A stretch of 64,000 nt of DNA, taken from positions 28,623,127 to 28,687,126 of the forward strand of contig NC_065567.1 of NCBI RefSeq assembly GCF_022605725.1, written 5' to 3'. Both the position numbers and the translations under genes were made by a program. The stretch's first letter is position 1; each line of letters begins with the position of its first letter. This document shows positions 46,695-59,354 of this stretch, in pieces. The notes under the pieces are model-generated. The model had not been told where the DNA came from. It did no database searches and saw nothing but the letters and a program-made list of their open reading frames with translations. This DNA is from Anthonomus grandis grandis (lineage: Eukaryota > Arthropoda > Insecta > Coleoptera > Curculionidae).

Positions 46695-47160
46695 ATACCA
46701 GGTGATACAGGAAAAAGGGAACACTTGATGACTATTTTATTCTTCAAGATAAACAAATGAAATTTGGAATATCGATGGAATTGTTATAAGAGCATGTTTT
46801 GACATATTCAGGGTGTTGGGTGCCATAAATGCGTTGAATTTTTAATCAAGTAATCACAGAAAAATAGTTTTCATTGCGTTTTATCTTTTACACTACTATT
46901 TAAAATGTCCAGATCATATAATTTTTTTAAACAGCACATTATTGGGAACAACCACTTTTGAACTGCGATTTCTTTTTCCCAATAATTTGAAATGAATATT
47001 TTTTAAATCGGTCCCATTTAAAATAAAAAAAGTCAGTGTCACTTCATATGTCAAAAGATGGTCTTATATTTATTCCACCAATATACCAAATTTCATTTGT
47101 TTATCTTGAAGAGTAAAATAGTTATCAAATGTTCCCTTTTTTTCCTGTGTCGCCCGGTAT
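46695..47160. mobile_element. MITE with ~115-bp terminal inverted repeats
   Basis: The left arm from 46696 (TACCAGGTGATACAGGAAAA) and the reverse complement of the right arm from 47159 (TACCGGGCGACACAGGAAAA) stay alignable for about 115 bp, sharing CTTCAAGATAAACAAATGAA and TTTTGACATAT. The centre (~230 bp) has no ORF. Flanking TA on both sides is compatible with a Tc1/mariner-type insertion. 46136-46694 and 47161-47923 show nothing else that I recognise. Confidence 0.88.
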
Positions 47161-47923
47161 GATTCATTGGGTGATTTGTAATTTGTACTCTATGATCCTT
47201 AGACCCTCGTTAATTGGATGATTAAGATATTTTTATATTGTGTATTTTGTAATGAAATTCAAATTATCTTTTTAAGCTAGGCATTTCAAAAAATTCATAA
47301 TATTAGTAGATGTTATGGATGTGTAGGTACGAGGCAGGACGTTCTGGAAACTAGATGTTGTTATATAAATGCACAAAGTTTAAATTATGTAAGACGTACA
47401 TAAGTAGGAACAGAATCAAACCATATTAGATTATGATAGAGATATAGCACTATTTAAAATAAACTAATTCACTGTCAATAAATTATCTATTATGACGTTG
47501 TGACAGAATAATAAAAAACAGGAATTTGTATATGTTTTTATTTATTTCAAAAAAAAACTTGATTGTAGGGCTCATTTATTTATCCTTCTAATAATTTATA
47601 AAGTATTCACATCTATAGTTAAAATTCTTAATATATACACTCTACTTAAAAGTAATTATAAAAATTAGTCAACTAAAATAAATACTATATTCAAATATTT
47701 GGTAGAACTGGTATGCTTTAGGAGCTCAGTAAAATAAAAAACATTATTTCACCTATGTACTTAAAAATTATCACTTTAGGGGCTCTAGTAAGAATATCGA
47801 TCAACTAACAGTAAAGCCTCTAATATATTTAGATATTTTCAAAATTGTCTTGCAACGTTACATAGAAAAAATAGAATGATTATCTGTTAAGAAATCTTCA
47901 GGTAACGAGGACAGAGACACTGG

Positions 47924-50900
47924 TCAAGGATATGTGCATTCGTCTTCCTCCATATGTTGACCACGTAGAAGACCCTCTTGATCTTCATCTAGATGCAGTA
48001 TTGGAAATGCCACTCCATCCCCTAAGCTAATTAAAAAGAAAAGTTTATTTTTAAGTCATTTAGGAAAATACTAGGGTTTTTAGATTCTGGTTTGAAAAGC
48101 ACACACCAAACTACCTACCTATCATAATAAGCAGAAGCACTCCTCAAGGAAAATAAAACAAGAGAAATTATTAAGAAAAACATGTATTTTAAAAAAATAA
48201 CGGTACACATTTAATATTAAGTACTAATTAACATACATTAAGTTTTAAAAAAATTAAACAATAGAAGTCTCTGTACAGGGAACCTCAGTGTTCAGTTTAC
48301 TTATTTCAGACTCCACGTCATTGCGGCTAGTTGAAAAAAAATCGCACATTTAAGTTTTCCAGTTAGTACATGCACTACACATAAATAAACCTCAAAAGGT
48401 GTTAGTTAGAATATCAGAAAAAAAAAATGGTTAAAACAGTAGAGAACAATTTTCTAACCTGTTTCGAGAGTTGTCCACTGAATGGCGTGTAGTCTGCAGA
48501 TGCTTCGAGTGAATTGGGTACTGAACACCATCACCCAAACTATAAAAATAATAAATAAAACAAACTAATAATAATCTTGAGTCACTTATTAATGGGGGGG
48601 ACAGAAATCCTGAAAGGGGTACAAGTCAACAATCCTTTAGAACCTTAAAGATGGTGTGTAAAAAAGCACATTTGTTTGTGTATGTATTTATGTAACTATC
48701 TTACAATCTAATATTTCAAAAATATAATTAATTAAAAACTAGCACAAATCCATGGGCACTTTGCTTTCCAACAAGCCTTCTTGGAACACAATTAAACACA
48801 AACACTATACACTGCACTTGAATGTAAAAACACACAATTTCTTAAAGCTCACAACCAGGAGGCTTTAAGTTTCAACCACCTCAAGAGCCCGTCATATTTT
48901 CAGAACTAAAGAATTGATGAGTTGTACCACATTATTTTTAATGTAATCCATCCGTCACCAAATCAGTGGGATTTTTATTATATTACAGAATATCCCAATT
49001 TTATTCCCGGTTGTTTTAGCAAAATGTTGAACAAAAGCAATGAATAACAATATTTACCTGGTGCTAATAGGCAGAAACCAAGACTTAGGGTCTTCTCCAA
49101 AAACTTCCTTAAAATTCCTATATCTCCCTAAGTGAAATCCATACTTATCAGCACCGAACTCCCTGAAGCTGGGTGGCCGAAATGCTTCTAAAAAGTTTCC
49201 AATATTTAAAATTTTTTTACTTTAAAAGACGTTACAACAATCAAAAACCTACCTAGTGTTGTTCTGTTTTCAAGTACAAGGTAACAGTGGTATATAAAAA
49301 GAGACATTAAACTGACTCCGAACATGACAGCTATAAAAAACAGGAACAGAATGTGAAATCTCGCCATCCCCTGCAGACCATTCTGTAAGAAAATCTAGCA
49401 TGGGTGTCTTAACTAATATATAAAATAACTTACATACCCTCCAAAATGCAATAAAATATGGCAATGATGTTAGACATATGTATAAACAGTAAATCAATGC
49501 ATAAGCCAAGAACAGTAAGAAGAACTTGTAGTTGGTAAAGCAAACACAATTGTTTATCCACGGGCAATGATGGTCCATCTTTAGCACACATTCTCCACAC
49601 ACTGAACAGTGGTGTGTGCGGTCTGGTTTGACCACTCTACATTTTTCACAAAACCTAATTCCTCCACCCACTGTGACGTTGGTTATTGGCAAATTGTTTG
49701 AATAAGTTTGTAATATTTGATATTGGGTTTCCAAGGAATCATTGTGATGCATAAAAGCTGCATAGTCTGCTTCTGATAGTTTAAACTAAAAGTGGAACAA
49801 TGTTAGTTTTGACTATTTGCTTCTTCTCCTTTAGAACATAAAATAATTGCTATTACATTAAAAGAGTGCTTACTACTGATAAAAACGAGTGCCTAATACC
49901 TACATAAGAATTAACCAAAAAAACTATTCATTTAAATAAAATTTTACGACTAGAAGTTTGTTTTATTTTATGAGATCACACAGTTACATTCTTCTATCAT
50001 CTTATTTATAGGTGAACAATCAGTCTTATTAGTAGAGAACAGTCCTATAATTTTTGGAACATGAAATTTAATATTATTCATGAGAAAGCAGTTTTTATAT
50101 TTAATGTGATTTACAATATAACAGATAAAAAGTTCTGAATGCAAATTTCTTCTATTATCCTGTCCCTGAATTTTGAAAACAAATTAATATAGCATTATTA
50201 GGAAATCATGTATGGATATATATAGCAAACCTTCTGACATAAAAGAATCATTTTTCAATTAGATCAACATTGAATTTGTCTTATCATATTCATATAATAG
50301 ATGTATACTCCAAAGAGGTCTTACTAGTGCATTGTAGAATATCAGGGTTTCAATTCTTTTAAAAAATATTGAGTAATAAAGGAGAAAGCCAAGAGTTTTG
50401 AATTCTTCCAAATATGTTTGGGAATTTTCAGATTCTGCTGAAAACAGTATTCCAAGATGTTCACAAGTGTTTAATTGTTTCCAAGGTAAGAACTGACTAA
50501 ACAATACTGAATAAAATGTCTCTTCTAAAAACCCACAGCACAATTTGGAAATGTGTAGAATTTTCTTCATGGTTTTTGCTGAAAGAGACCAATAAGTTCA
50601 AGAGAATACTGACAGTCAAAGCAAGCAAGTATACCAATTCAAGAAAATTTAAAATACAGGCATTTACACTAGATGAAAATATACAAAGACTCACCCATAT
50701 ACAAACTCTGCTATTATTTTAATTTACATGCTTCAGATATAGATATTGACTTGACTAGCCTCAATCAATTTAGACACTCATCAGAAATAAACTTAAATCA
50801 ACAGAAAATGTCAGATATGACTTAGTTGGTACATTTTACTTTAGTTTTTGGTTGTATAGTTTTTTTACCTTTTAATTTAGTATACTTTATATTACTTAAT

Positions 50901-51472
50901 ATTTAGGTTGGTATCTGTAAGTAACTTTTAGCTGTTGATACTGTGATTAAAAAAATATTAAACTAAACGTAAGTAGAACCCTAAATAAACCTTACTAATC
51001 AACTCTAACTACTAAATATGAATATACTAGTACAAAAACTAGGAAAATAATGAACATATTTACATTTTCATAATAATACTTTAAGTTATCTGGAAATTTA
51101 TTTATATCTACTTACATTACTTGGGACCTTTCCTATATCCGTAAAAATAGTTTGAGCATAAGACCAACAGAACATCAAAAAAAATATGTGGTAGAATAAC
51201 AGGTAAAATATTTTGCCAATGATGCTTTCGACAGTAACTAAAAAAAAATAACTGCATAAGCCTCGACTGTAGTTATTATCATATCAAACACCTTTTAAGA
51301 TAAGATCTATAAATAAATATAAGGTAAACTATTACTTACCCAGGCACAATTGTACAACATAAGCATAATATGACCATGCAACAATAGTAATGATAATTAG
51401 AACAGGTATCCATTTGACCGCCTTGAAACACCAAAAACAAGGCCCTTTGCTCTCATTTCGTGTGTGAGCCAT
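47924..51472 (-). CDS. DHHC palmitoyltransferase (ZDHHC2/15/20 type), alternative C-termini
   Basis: Common exons: 51472-51340, 51237-51116, 49785-49438, 49382-49253, 49187-49058, 48539-48459. From there either exon 48326-48254 ends the protein (338 aa), or a 24-nt exon 48142-48119 plus exon 48026-47924 does (356 aa); all junctions fit phase. Four membrane segments: WIPVLIIITIVAWSYYAYVV, FYLLFYHIFFLMFCWSYAQT, FFLLFLAYALIYCLYICLTS, and FHILFLFFIAVMFGVSLMSL. Between the second and third lies the cysteine-rich domain CEKCRVVKPDRTHHCSVCGE with an intact DHHC centre (KMDHHCPWINNCV). The enzyme transfers palmitate from palmitoyl-CoA to protein cysteines on Golgi/plasma membranes. ZDHHC2/15/20 assignment rests on overall similarity. 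The intron 50-kb region holds a LINE scrap. It is head-to-head with the scramblase gene. Confidence 0.95.
50180..50620 (-). mobile_element. LINE reverse-transcriptase remnant in an intron of the DHHC gene
   Basis: The minus strand reads LPWKQLNTCEHLGILFSAES, LEEFKTLGFLLYYSIFFKRI and LIFYNALVRPLWSI. These correspond to the 'v.DLGV.FD..', 'K.LGFI.R....F' and 'LY.ALVRP.LEY' blocks of jockey-like elements. It is decayed and truncated at both ends. Confidence 0.65.
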
Positions 51473-52609
51473 GGTTCCTAATAATGCGTTAATATTTTCT
51501 TATGGGGCAGCTATTTAGTCCAGAAGACATCAAACACATTTTCAGCTTACAAAGTTGAATTGGGGACAGCTGATGCTTACCTAGAAAAATCCCTTGAATG
51601 AGCTAATGTGCAATGAATCATGCTGGTGATAACTTGCCGAGAAAAGTGGGTTTTATTGCAGAATCTTAGGGTAAATGCATGATTCTTATCTGGCCCACTA
51701 ACTAAAAACGTTTAATATGAATGTTTGTAAATCATTATCCCGTTTACGACAAAAGGTGTTTCACAGTTTGGGGATTTTGATACTTCAAGTTGAACAGCTG
51801 ATTTACATCAAAACTGAGCCCAACTTTTTGTTATCGATTTTCTTTGGTTGCTACCAGTTCGTTATGATGTCATGAATTTATATATGGAAGTGAAAGAAGT
51901 ATTTTGATATATTTAATAAATACACATAATTATTGTTATTATTTTTCTTAATTTATTCATGTTTATATTTTTATAAAATCTTTATGCATCCATAATCTTC
52001 CAAAAACTAACCAGGTTCACTGTAGGTTGAAACTTGATAGCTGACATTGACAGCCCTTAATTTTGTTGACTTTTTTGTGATTAATGAGAGTGATATAATT
52101 GATTTAAAATTTATATTTTAAATTGTTAAACGGTAATTAGTTTTCAGGATATTAATAATTTGGGATAGCAACAGTTTGTTTATAATTAATTCTTTCGTGA
52201 CGAATGCAGAATTTGCGTTTTGTGGTTAAATTTAGAGGGGGCGAGTATACAAATATTAATTATTACATACCTAAGAAATAAATAATTTTATTTTGTTATT
52301 AACATTAAATTCCTTAATGATTATAACATAAAATTTATAAAACTCCAATTTTCTTGTTGTACTTTTTGCACAATCTATTTATATCTTAGACAGTCTCCTT
52401 TAAAAACCCAATAAAGCTATATTTGTTTGCAATGTAACAGTGAGAGCTCAGATCTCTCCTTATGATTCACAAGTTAAATGTTAAACTGTTTTCTATTAAG
52501 TGAATATTTATTAAAGAGGGAATTCTATGCAGTGAGTCACAAAATTTAAGTTATTTATAAAAAAAAATTATTTATAGGCTTACAATAATATATAACTCAA
52601 CCAGTTACC
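51473..52609. promoter_or_regulatory. Divergent promoter region between DHHC and scramblase genes
   Basis: Both genes start outward from this 1.1-kb interval. A minus-strand donor (TTTCTAG|GTAAGCATC, about 51583) suggests a non-coding first exon of the DHHC gene. On plus, an acceptor-like TTATTTATAG at about 52567-52576 suggests a 5' UTR intron of scramblase. No core promoter element could be assigned. Confidence 0.4.
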
Positions 52610-55600
52610 ATGTCGTATCCTCCACTTCCTCCACTTCAGGGACCACAACCCACTTATCCGGTGCCATATAACAGTAAGTTTAGTTCATTTAGGCCCTAAA
52701 TATATTAACTAGTACTAGATTGAAGATCTTAAATTCTTTTTTTAAAACTTGTGTGTCCTCAGTAACTTGTCCGATTATTTATTTTTTATTTTGTAGCCTG
52801 TTTTAAAAAAAAAATTAAAAGGATTCATCTAGATTTCAGCTTATAAGTGCCTTGTTACTTAAAGTATTTTTTATTTGACTTTTATATTTAGTATAGCTTT
52901 GTCAACAGAATTGTAATGTTCTCAAGTCAAGTGGAGTTCATATTCAATGGGTAGAAGCCCAATGTTACATACAGTAGAAATTGAATTTCAAATCACAATT
53001 GCTTGCATATCTTAAGAGGACGTAAACTCTATACAACAGGAGTTATATGATACACTTTAATAAGTAGGTGCTAAGCGTTTATTAGGAAAAGACTAATATT
53101 AGAAATCTATATAATATTGTGCAGACAAATTAGGATTTATCATTTATTTGTTACAAGTATCAACAGCCACAACAACACTTACAGATACTAACTTAACATA
53201 CCATAAATAGTACTGAAATAAATAATAAAAGAAAATACACAATGCTCATAATAACGCAGAACACAGCACTGATCAGTTTAGTTCATGACTCAAAGTCAAG
53301 ACTAGAAAAAGAAAAATATTTCAATAAATATTTTCATAATTTACATAACACTTAACATGAAATTAGTAAAATTTAGCAAAGGTGTAAATTCGGACACATA
53401 CATAGATTCAAAAATCTGCTGTAAAACACAAGGGGAAGAAAAAAGCTCATGATTCATAACATTCCGCAACAGTATAAAAAAAACTTGCAATATCAAAAAC
53501 TGGCCCAATCAGCAACAGCAAATTATTTACCAATTCATTGCCAATTGAAAATGGATTATAAACACAACTAGAATGGATTATCTCTGTCAGGACCAGAGGA
53601 TGTAGTAGTGCCTCTATAGAATTTAAACCTTATTTCTATTGGATCTCACAAACTTGCAAAAATAATCAAATTGGACCTCAACATACTGCTGATAACATCA
53701 CTTTTTCAGTGACTTGCATTCTTCTCTTAAACTGCAAAAGGATATAATATAATCTGTATATAAATTAGAGTTGCCATATTGTTTGTGTATCATTTTCTTT
53801 GCCATAATTAAAGATTTAACTTTATTTGAAAGCCAAATAGGAATTAGGGCACAAATTTATCTATACATGACTACATTAACTCATAGAATATATTTATCAC
53901 ATTGTTCATTACTTTTTGACTTTTTTTTTCTTTAAATATTTAGCCCCATATCCTCCTCCTCCTCCTGGACAAGGATATGGACCTCCAGGGTACGCACCAT
54001 ATGGACCACCTGTCCCTAATCCATATGGACAACCAGGGCCGATAGTTAACCAACCAGGCATGGCACCCGCAGGTCCAGGAAGTAAGTTCTTTCAATAATA
54101 AATAAATAAATTCCTTTATTACCATATTATTAGATCATATGTCAGGGTTGGTAATTACTAAATCTAATTCAGAGGTCTTTTGTTAATATTAACATAAATA
54201 AAATGAACATTATATTACATAAATACTAACCAACAAACATTTTTGACAGGTTTAAATTATAAAATTTGAGTCATATAAAAAAGAAATCAGAGCAAAGTAT
54301 TCCTTATGATTATAAAATGACTTTTCAGTTAGGAAAATTTTAATTTTGCTCTTGAACTGGTTAAACAATTTTAAGTCCTCTGATCATTGTTGGTAGTTAA
54401 TTGTATGCTTTGATACAGGCATAGTCTAAAATTTTATGGCTTAGTAAAACAAGGGCGTTAGAATTTCTTGTAGCTTTAGCTCCTTAAAAACTTTACAACA
54501 GTATTCTTGTGATTTTAAACCATACAAATACTCTTATCTATGTTTACAGCTTGTCCTCATGACCAGTAATAGGCCATCATGTAGAAAACATGATGTAAAA
54601 TAGATGAATAAAATAGATTCTGTGGAAATATAGTCTAGCTGTGCATCCCAATCCACATATATGCCTTTGAAAAAAAAGCCTCTTAACTGTTTGGACACTA
54701 TGTATATCATTGCAAACAGAAAATTCTTTTTAACTAACAAACCATTCGCAACAATTGCCTCAATGACAAAATTACCTCTGCAATTAGGTTTGAAATTAAA
54801 TTTTATTCTCACAGGTCAGTCCTGAGGTCAAAAGTGTGTATAGTGGCCATTGAAATAAATGTAACTTATTAAAAGTGTGTTCATGTTTATAAAAGAACTC
54901 CTTCTTATGCATATAGATTTTTTTATTGCAAATTAAACAGTGATAGTAATGACAATGCGTGCAATATGTTTGTTCTTAGTTAGGCCCTGTATCCTCACTC
55001 AATTTAAGACAACATAAGTTATGAAAATATTTATTATACAATGAAAATTATTGTAAGAGCATAATCCTACTTGATAAAGGGGCACTATTTACTTTGTGAT
55101 AACAGTAATAGAGTTCTTATGCTGTACACTTGTTATCGTTATTATGAAACATGCCAGACCATCATAAGTATCTCCAGTTTTCTTTGAAAAATTCAGTGAT
55201 TTTAAGGAAAATTGTTAAGTTCTTTAAGTTTAAAAGGTCCCCTAAGAGGAAAGGATATGTGAAGTTTTTGACTGATGAAGAACAAAGGTTTGTTGTGATT
55301 CTTTATTTTTAATAATTTAGGTTCAACATTTCTTAATAATATTTGTCCCTGAGGCTACTTATGCTTTTTATCAGTAAATGTTTTTGTGCTGTGTTGTAAC
55401 AAACAAACAAACGAGATAGCTTCAAGCCATTTAAAATTGTCATAACATTTAAAAATAAATTTAGTTTTATCTCAGTTTAAGTATTAGGGTTTTTACATTC
55501 ATTCAATAATCCATCGATAGTCGTGAAGCAGTGTTAAGTTAGTGAAATGAGTGAAAAGAGAAGTTTTCTTGATAACCTTATAGGGAAAATTCACAAACTT

Positions 55601-57480
55601 ATCCGGTATAAAAGGTCGCCTTTTAGACACGGTTATGAGAAATTTCAGTCAGAAAATGATGAGAGGTAGAGACACTTTTATGTAGTTTTTCTGTACTGAT
55701 AAACTTCTGTTTTTACAGATGGTTGGATGAATTTACCGCAAGGAATTCCCAATTGCCCTCCCGGATTGGAATACCTTACTACGATTGATCAGCTACTTGT
55801 ACATCAAAAGGTCGAAATGCTAGAAGGTAAATATAGGCACTTAGGGCCCGGAATTCTGAAGTGATGATTTTTTTCCGAATAATTTACTATAACTTCAACT
55901 AAAAATATCAGATAATATGTTCATAAGGCATTTATCCTAAATATTATTTAATAAAAAAAAGTACACCACTGCATTGTTCTAAAAGAAATTTTGTTTTTTA
56001 AATTCTTGTTTAATATTGAGCAAGAGTATAGATACAAAAACTAAAGATCTTTTTATCACCCATAATTTTATTAAAAATTATTTTTTTTCATACAACTATT
56101 TTCTTCAAATAAACCGTTTTTCATTAACGCTACCCTTGCCCCCCCACCCACCCCACACAACTTACCAGTAAGAAATTGTTTTTAAAAATCATTGTTTTTC
56201 AAAATAATACACATAAATAACAGCTAGTATTGTCATTAATATCTAATCTAATAACTCAGTTTTTTATTTAATTTTGATATAATTATATATATGTATATTA
56301 TTAAATATTTAATACAAAAGCAGTGCTATAAGATTGGATATTATGAACGAAAAACGGTGATTTTTCAAAAGAATTCTTACTGGATAAATGTTTGGGGTGG
56401 GCGGGGGGTGAGGGTTGTGTTGATGAAAACCAATGTTTTTGCAGAAAATATATATTCAATATTTAATTTAATAACACTGTTTATTTAAATTTTATATGAT
56501 TTTATATATAAATATTTAGGTACCCAGTTGTTCTCTCGGAGGCCCTGTGCAATGCCATTGACCTCCTAACCACAGTAAAAATAGAAATTGTTCCTATTTA
56601 ATGACAATTCTTTATCAGTGTGAAGCCTGATAAAAATTCAGAACAATATAATTTATTAGTTCCATTATTAATAATGTCACTGATTTAAGATATTTTTAAT
56701 GGGGTTATCATGCTTTTCAGCTTGCAATAATTAAGTCGAGTTTCAAGGAAATATTTTTGCTTAATTTCAGCTTTTACGGGATTCGAAACGAAAAATAAAT
56801 TTACAGTAAAAAACAGTCTTGGCCAAAAAGTCTATTATGCCAAAGAAGACTCCGATTGCCTCACTAGGAACTGTTGCGGTCCAATTCGTCCATTTGAGAT
56901 GAGAGTTTGTGACAATTTCGGTAACGAGGTGATCCACCTGCATCGACCGCTTGCCTGCGATAGTTGCTGTTTTCCTTGTTGTCTACAGGTAGAAAATGTT
57001 TATAACCTGTAAAGCTTTATTGAACCTAATGCATTTTCAGAGTATGGAAGTATCGGCTCCCCCAGGTACAATCTTGGGTACGGTTGAGCAAGAGTGGAGC
57101 ATTTTCTGTCCTACGTACGCTATTAAAAACGCTAGCGGAGAAACCGTATTACGAATCGAAGGACCTTGCTGCACAACAAGCATTTGTGGCGACGTTGAAT
57201 TTAAAATAATGTCTTGCGATGGTTCTGTACAAGTGGGTAAAATCTCTAAGCAGTGGTCCGGTTTAATTAGGGAGATGTTCACTGATACCGATTATTTTGG
57301 TATAACATTTCCAATGGATTTGGATGTACGTATGAAGGCAGTCATGCTGGGCGCTTGCTTTTTAATTGTAAGTCAAATTTCTGGAGTTTCCATACAAGTG
57401 ATTAACAAAATTTATTGTTTCAGGATGCAATGTTCTTTGAAAAAACCAAATCATCCGAAAATGCTTCGAGTATGCTATAA
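52610..57480 (+). CDS. Phospholipid scramblase
   Basis: Six exons, 52610-52673, 53944-54081, 55719-55826, 56771-56988, 57041-57367 and 57424-57480, give 303 aa in phase. The Pro/Gly/Tyr-rich N-terminus (PYPPPPPGQGYGPPGYAPYG) is the usual protein-interaction region. The core follows: GWMNLPQGIPNCPPGLEYLT, IDQLLVHQKVEMLEAFTGFE, cysteine clusters CLTRNCCGPIRPFEM and CDSCCFPCCLQ (likely palmitoylated), and a calcium-binding-type loop DTDYFGITFPMDLDVRMKAV leading into the C-terminal hydrophobic segment (AVMLGACFLI). Scramblases of this family move phospholipids between leaflets in response to calcium and also act in signalling. Length is normal. Two similar exon-like ORFs inside intron 2 do not fit its phase (listed separately). 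Confidence 0.95.
54098..54600 (-). mobile_element. LINE 3' remnant in intron 2 of the scramblase gene
   Basis: Reversed tail: AATAAATAAATAAATTCC at 54096-54113 is, on minus, AATAAAGG-type sequence ending in TTTATT repeats. Minus frames above it read CCKVFKELKLQEILTPLFY and LKLFNQFKSKIKIFLTEKSF, matching the C-terminal LINE blocks 'C..LFK.L.ILTL..LY' and 'LK.F...LK.FL....FY'. Frameshifts are frequent. Confidence 0.55.
55151..55287 (+). other. Exon-like ORF A inside the scramblase gene (similar to ORF B)
   Basis: From ATG 55151 the frame encodes a basic peptide containing KIVKFFKFKRSPKRKGYVKF and ends CAAAG|GTTTGT, a possible but weak donor. Its last ~29 residues resemble ORF B at 55547-55665 (KRSPxRxGYxKF shared, both ending in acidic residues and Arg). 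As an alternative first exon it would hand phase 2 to scramblase exon 3, which needs phase 1, so a normal scramblase would not result. Confidence 0.35.
55547..55665 (+). other. Exon-like ORF B inside the scramblase gene (similar to ORF A)
   Basis: ATG at 55547 opens MSEKRSFLDNLIGKIHKLIR, then YKRSPFRHGYEKF, ending GAGAG|GTAGAG, a fair donor only 53 bp before scramblase exon 3. Unspliced, it is a 40-residue basic peptide ending at TAG. Joined to exon 3 it would enter the wrong frame and stop after about 24 residues. It may be an alternative 5' exon, a small peptide gene or a decayed duplicate. Confidence 0.4.
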
Positions 57481-58204
57481 ATGTTTTCTTTTAATGTGTT
57501 ATTTGTGGTGGTTTACTCAACACTATTTTGTGTAATGCTTTCAATATATTTTTTAAAATTTATTATGCCAAGTATTAGGTCTATTAAGAGAATTTAATAT
57601 TTAGATAAAGTCTTATCATTTCACTAAAAGTGGATGACAACTACGCTTATGATCCTCGAAATATTTTTTTTATATTGTATTGTTGTTCTGAGCTTTTATA
57701 TTGTGTGTTATTTATATAATATAATATTGTATGTTTGGATGGAAGTGTTTTGTTGTTGAAGCGTTTGTTCTGGTGGTGACTCCTGTACTCAAAATCAAAT
57801 TTTTTTTTAGTATTCACCTTGAGATTAAGAAAGTAAATCCTAAAATTTGTAATTCAAAAGTAAATAAAAGGAGCCATATTTTCATCTCGAAGTTTATCAA
57901 TACGTTTTAAATTGCAGATCAATTTTATCATAGTATCCTTTACAATATACACTGCTTAATTGAATATCAGAGACACATATCGCGCATTAAATACAACAGT
58001 CATATCTAAAAATTTCGTGATTTTTATTTATCTAAAAAGGTTGATAGGGCTTTACATTAATTTAAAACTGTCATATGTGCAACTTAAAGGGCGTATTATC
58101 TCAGTTTCTGATATTACATTATATGATTCTAAATTTAAGATAAGTCATTATTTAATTTTGCTTTAAATTGTATTATTTTATTTCTAACAAAACAGCATTA
58201 TTAT
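57481..58204. other. Gap: 3' flank of scramblase, nothing recognised
   Basis: AT-rich sequence that presumably contains the scramblase 3' UTR; AATAAAAGG at about 57862 could serve as a polyadenylation signal. No gene or repeat recognised. Confidence 0.4.
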
Positions 58205-58960
58205 CAAATCAAATATGCTTTATTGTTTTTTCAACATTGAGTTATAGACAAAGGAAAAATATAATAATACAGACAAAAAATATAATGATACAGTTAGGAA
58301 CAAAATGTCATGGATACAGTAAAAAATAAACAAAAGTTGCTAAAAAAATTAGTATAAAGCAACAATATGTCAACCAAAAAGAGGTAATAATGGACAATAA
58401 TATTTAAAATGCAAGTAGGTTAAAAGATTCCATACAATTTAAAAAAAAACTCAATTATTTAAGACTTAATTAATTAATAGACAAGACAAAAAGTGACCAG
58501 CAAAAAATGGAATTCCATATCTTAAGTGGGACTCAACTAGGGCAAAGTACACACTTGTAGCCATCTCACTGCGGACCACTCTAACAGCATAACAAGCAGA
58601 GGCAGTCTCCCCCTTCAAAGCAACAATGTGGGTCTAAATTTTAATTTTGAGTCAATAAAAATTTGGAGCATTCTCTATTCATTATAAGTTCCCCAATCCC
58701 CATTCAATGAACGATTTGTAGTAATCCCTTTAAATGCCACAACATTCGTTTTGGAAATATTAAAAGAAAGCTTGTTTGCGTCACACCAAAAGTTTAATAT
58801 TGTTTATTGTTTCTTCCAATGTATTGTTCCTTGTTCCTAGCCACAGAATAGTAGTGTCATCAGCAAGTAACGCAAAGGATCCATTAGTACTGATAGACGC
58901 TATGTCGTTGATGTAAATGAGAAACAATAAAGGGCCAAGTTGGTCCTTATTTTTTTTTAT
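58205..58960 (-). mobile_element. LINE remnant, reverse transcriptase with internal deletion
   Basis: On minus, from 58990 leftward: YGFRGRALMWLESYLANKK, then directly DQLGPLLFLIYINDIAS (the GVPQGS part is deleted), NGSFALLADDTTILW (FADD box changed to LADD), and VYFALVESHLRYGIPFFA near 58500-58560. The 3' end is marked by AATCAAATATGCTTTATTG at 58206-58224 (reverse of an AATAAAG-type end). Frameshifts make it inactive. Confidence 0.8.
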
Positions 58961-59354
58961 TCGCTAGATATGACTCAAGCCACATCAAAGCACGGCCTCT
59001 AAATCCATAGCAAGTTAGCTTTTGCAGCAATATTAATCTTTACAGCTATTTTAATATAGTTATTTTTTAAAATAGTCTCACAATTAATTCTCACGCTTTT
59101 TATTTCTCAATAAAAATAAATTGGAAATTTAAATCACCGATTTTGAAATATACCTATTTCTGAATTATGCCGTTATTGTGTTTAACGAGTGATATGATAC
59201 ATAAATGTTTTGTCAAGCAGTATATATTTAAATATTGATAAAAAAAAGTTGTGCGGGAGCGTCCTAACCGTTTTATTATGTTTCGGTGTATTATATAAAT
59301 CGTAGGATGTTTTTAGGTATGTTCGCCTAAATTATCTCTATATCATAACAAAAA

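Noticed and set aside
54537..54812. Minus-strand frame of 92 codons considered as a transposase or host exon
   Set aside because: No conserved motif and no splice sites; the adjoining sequence reads as a decayed LINE, so it is probably part of that debris.
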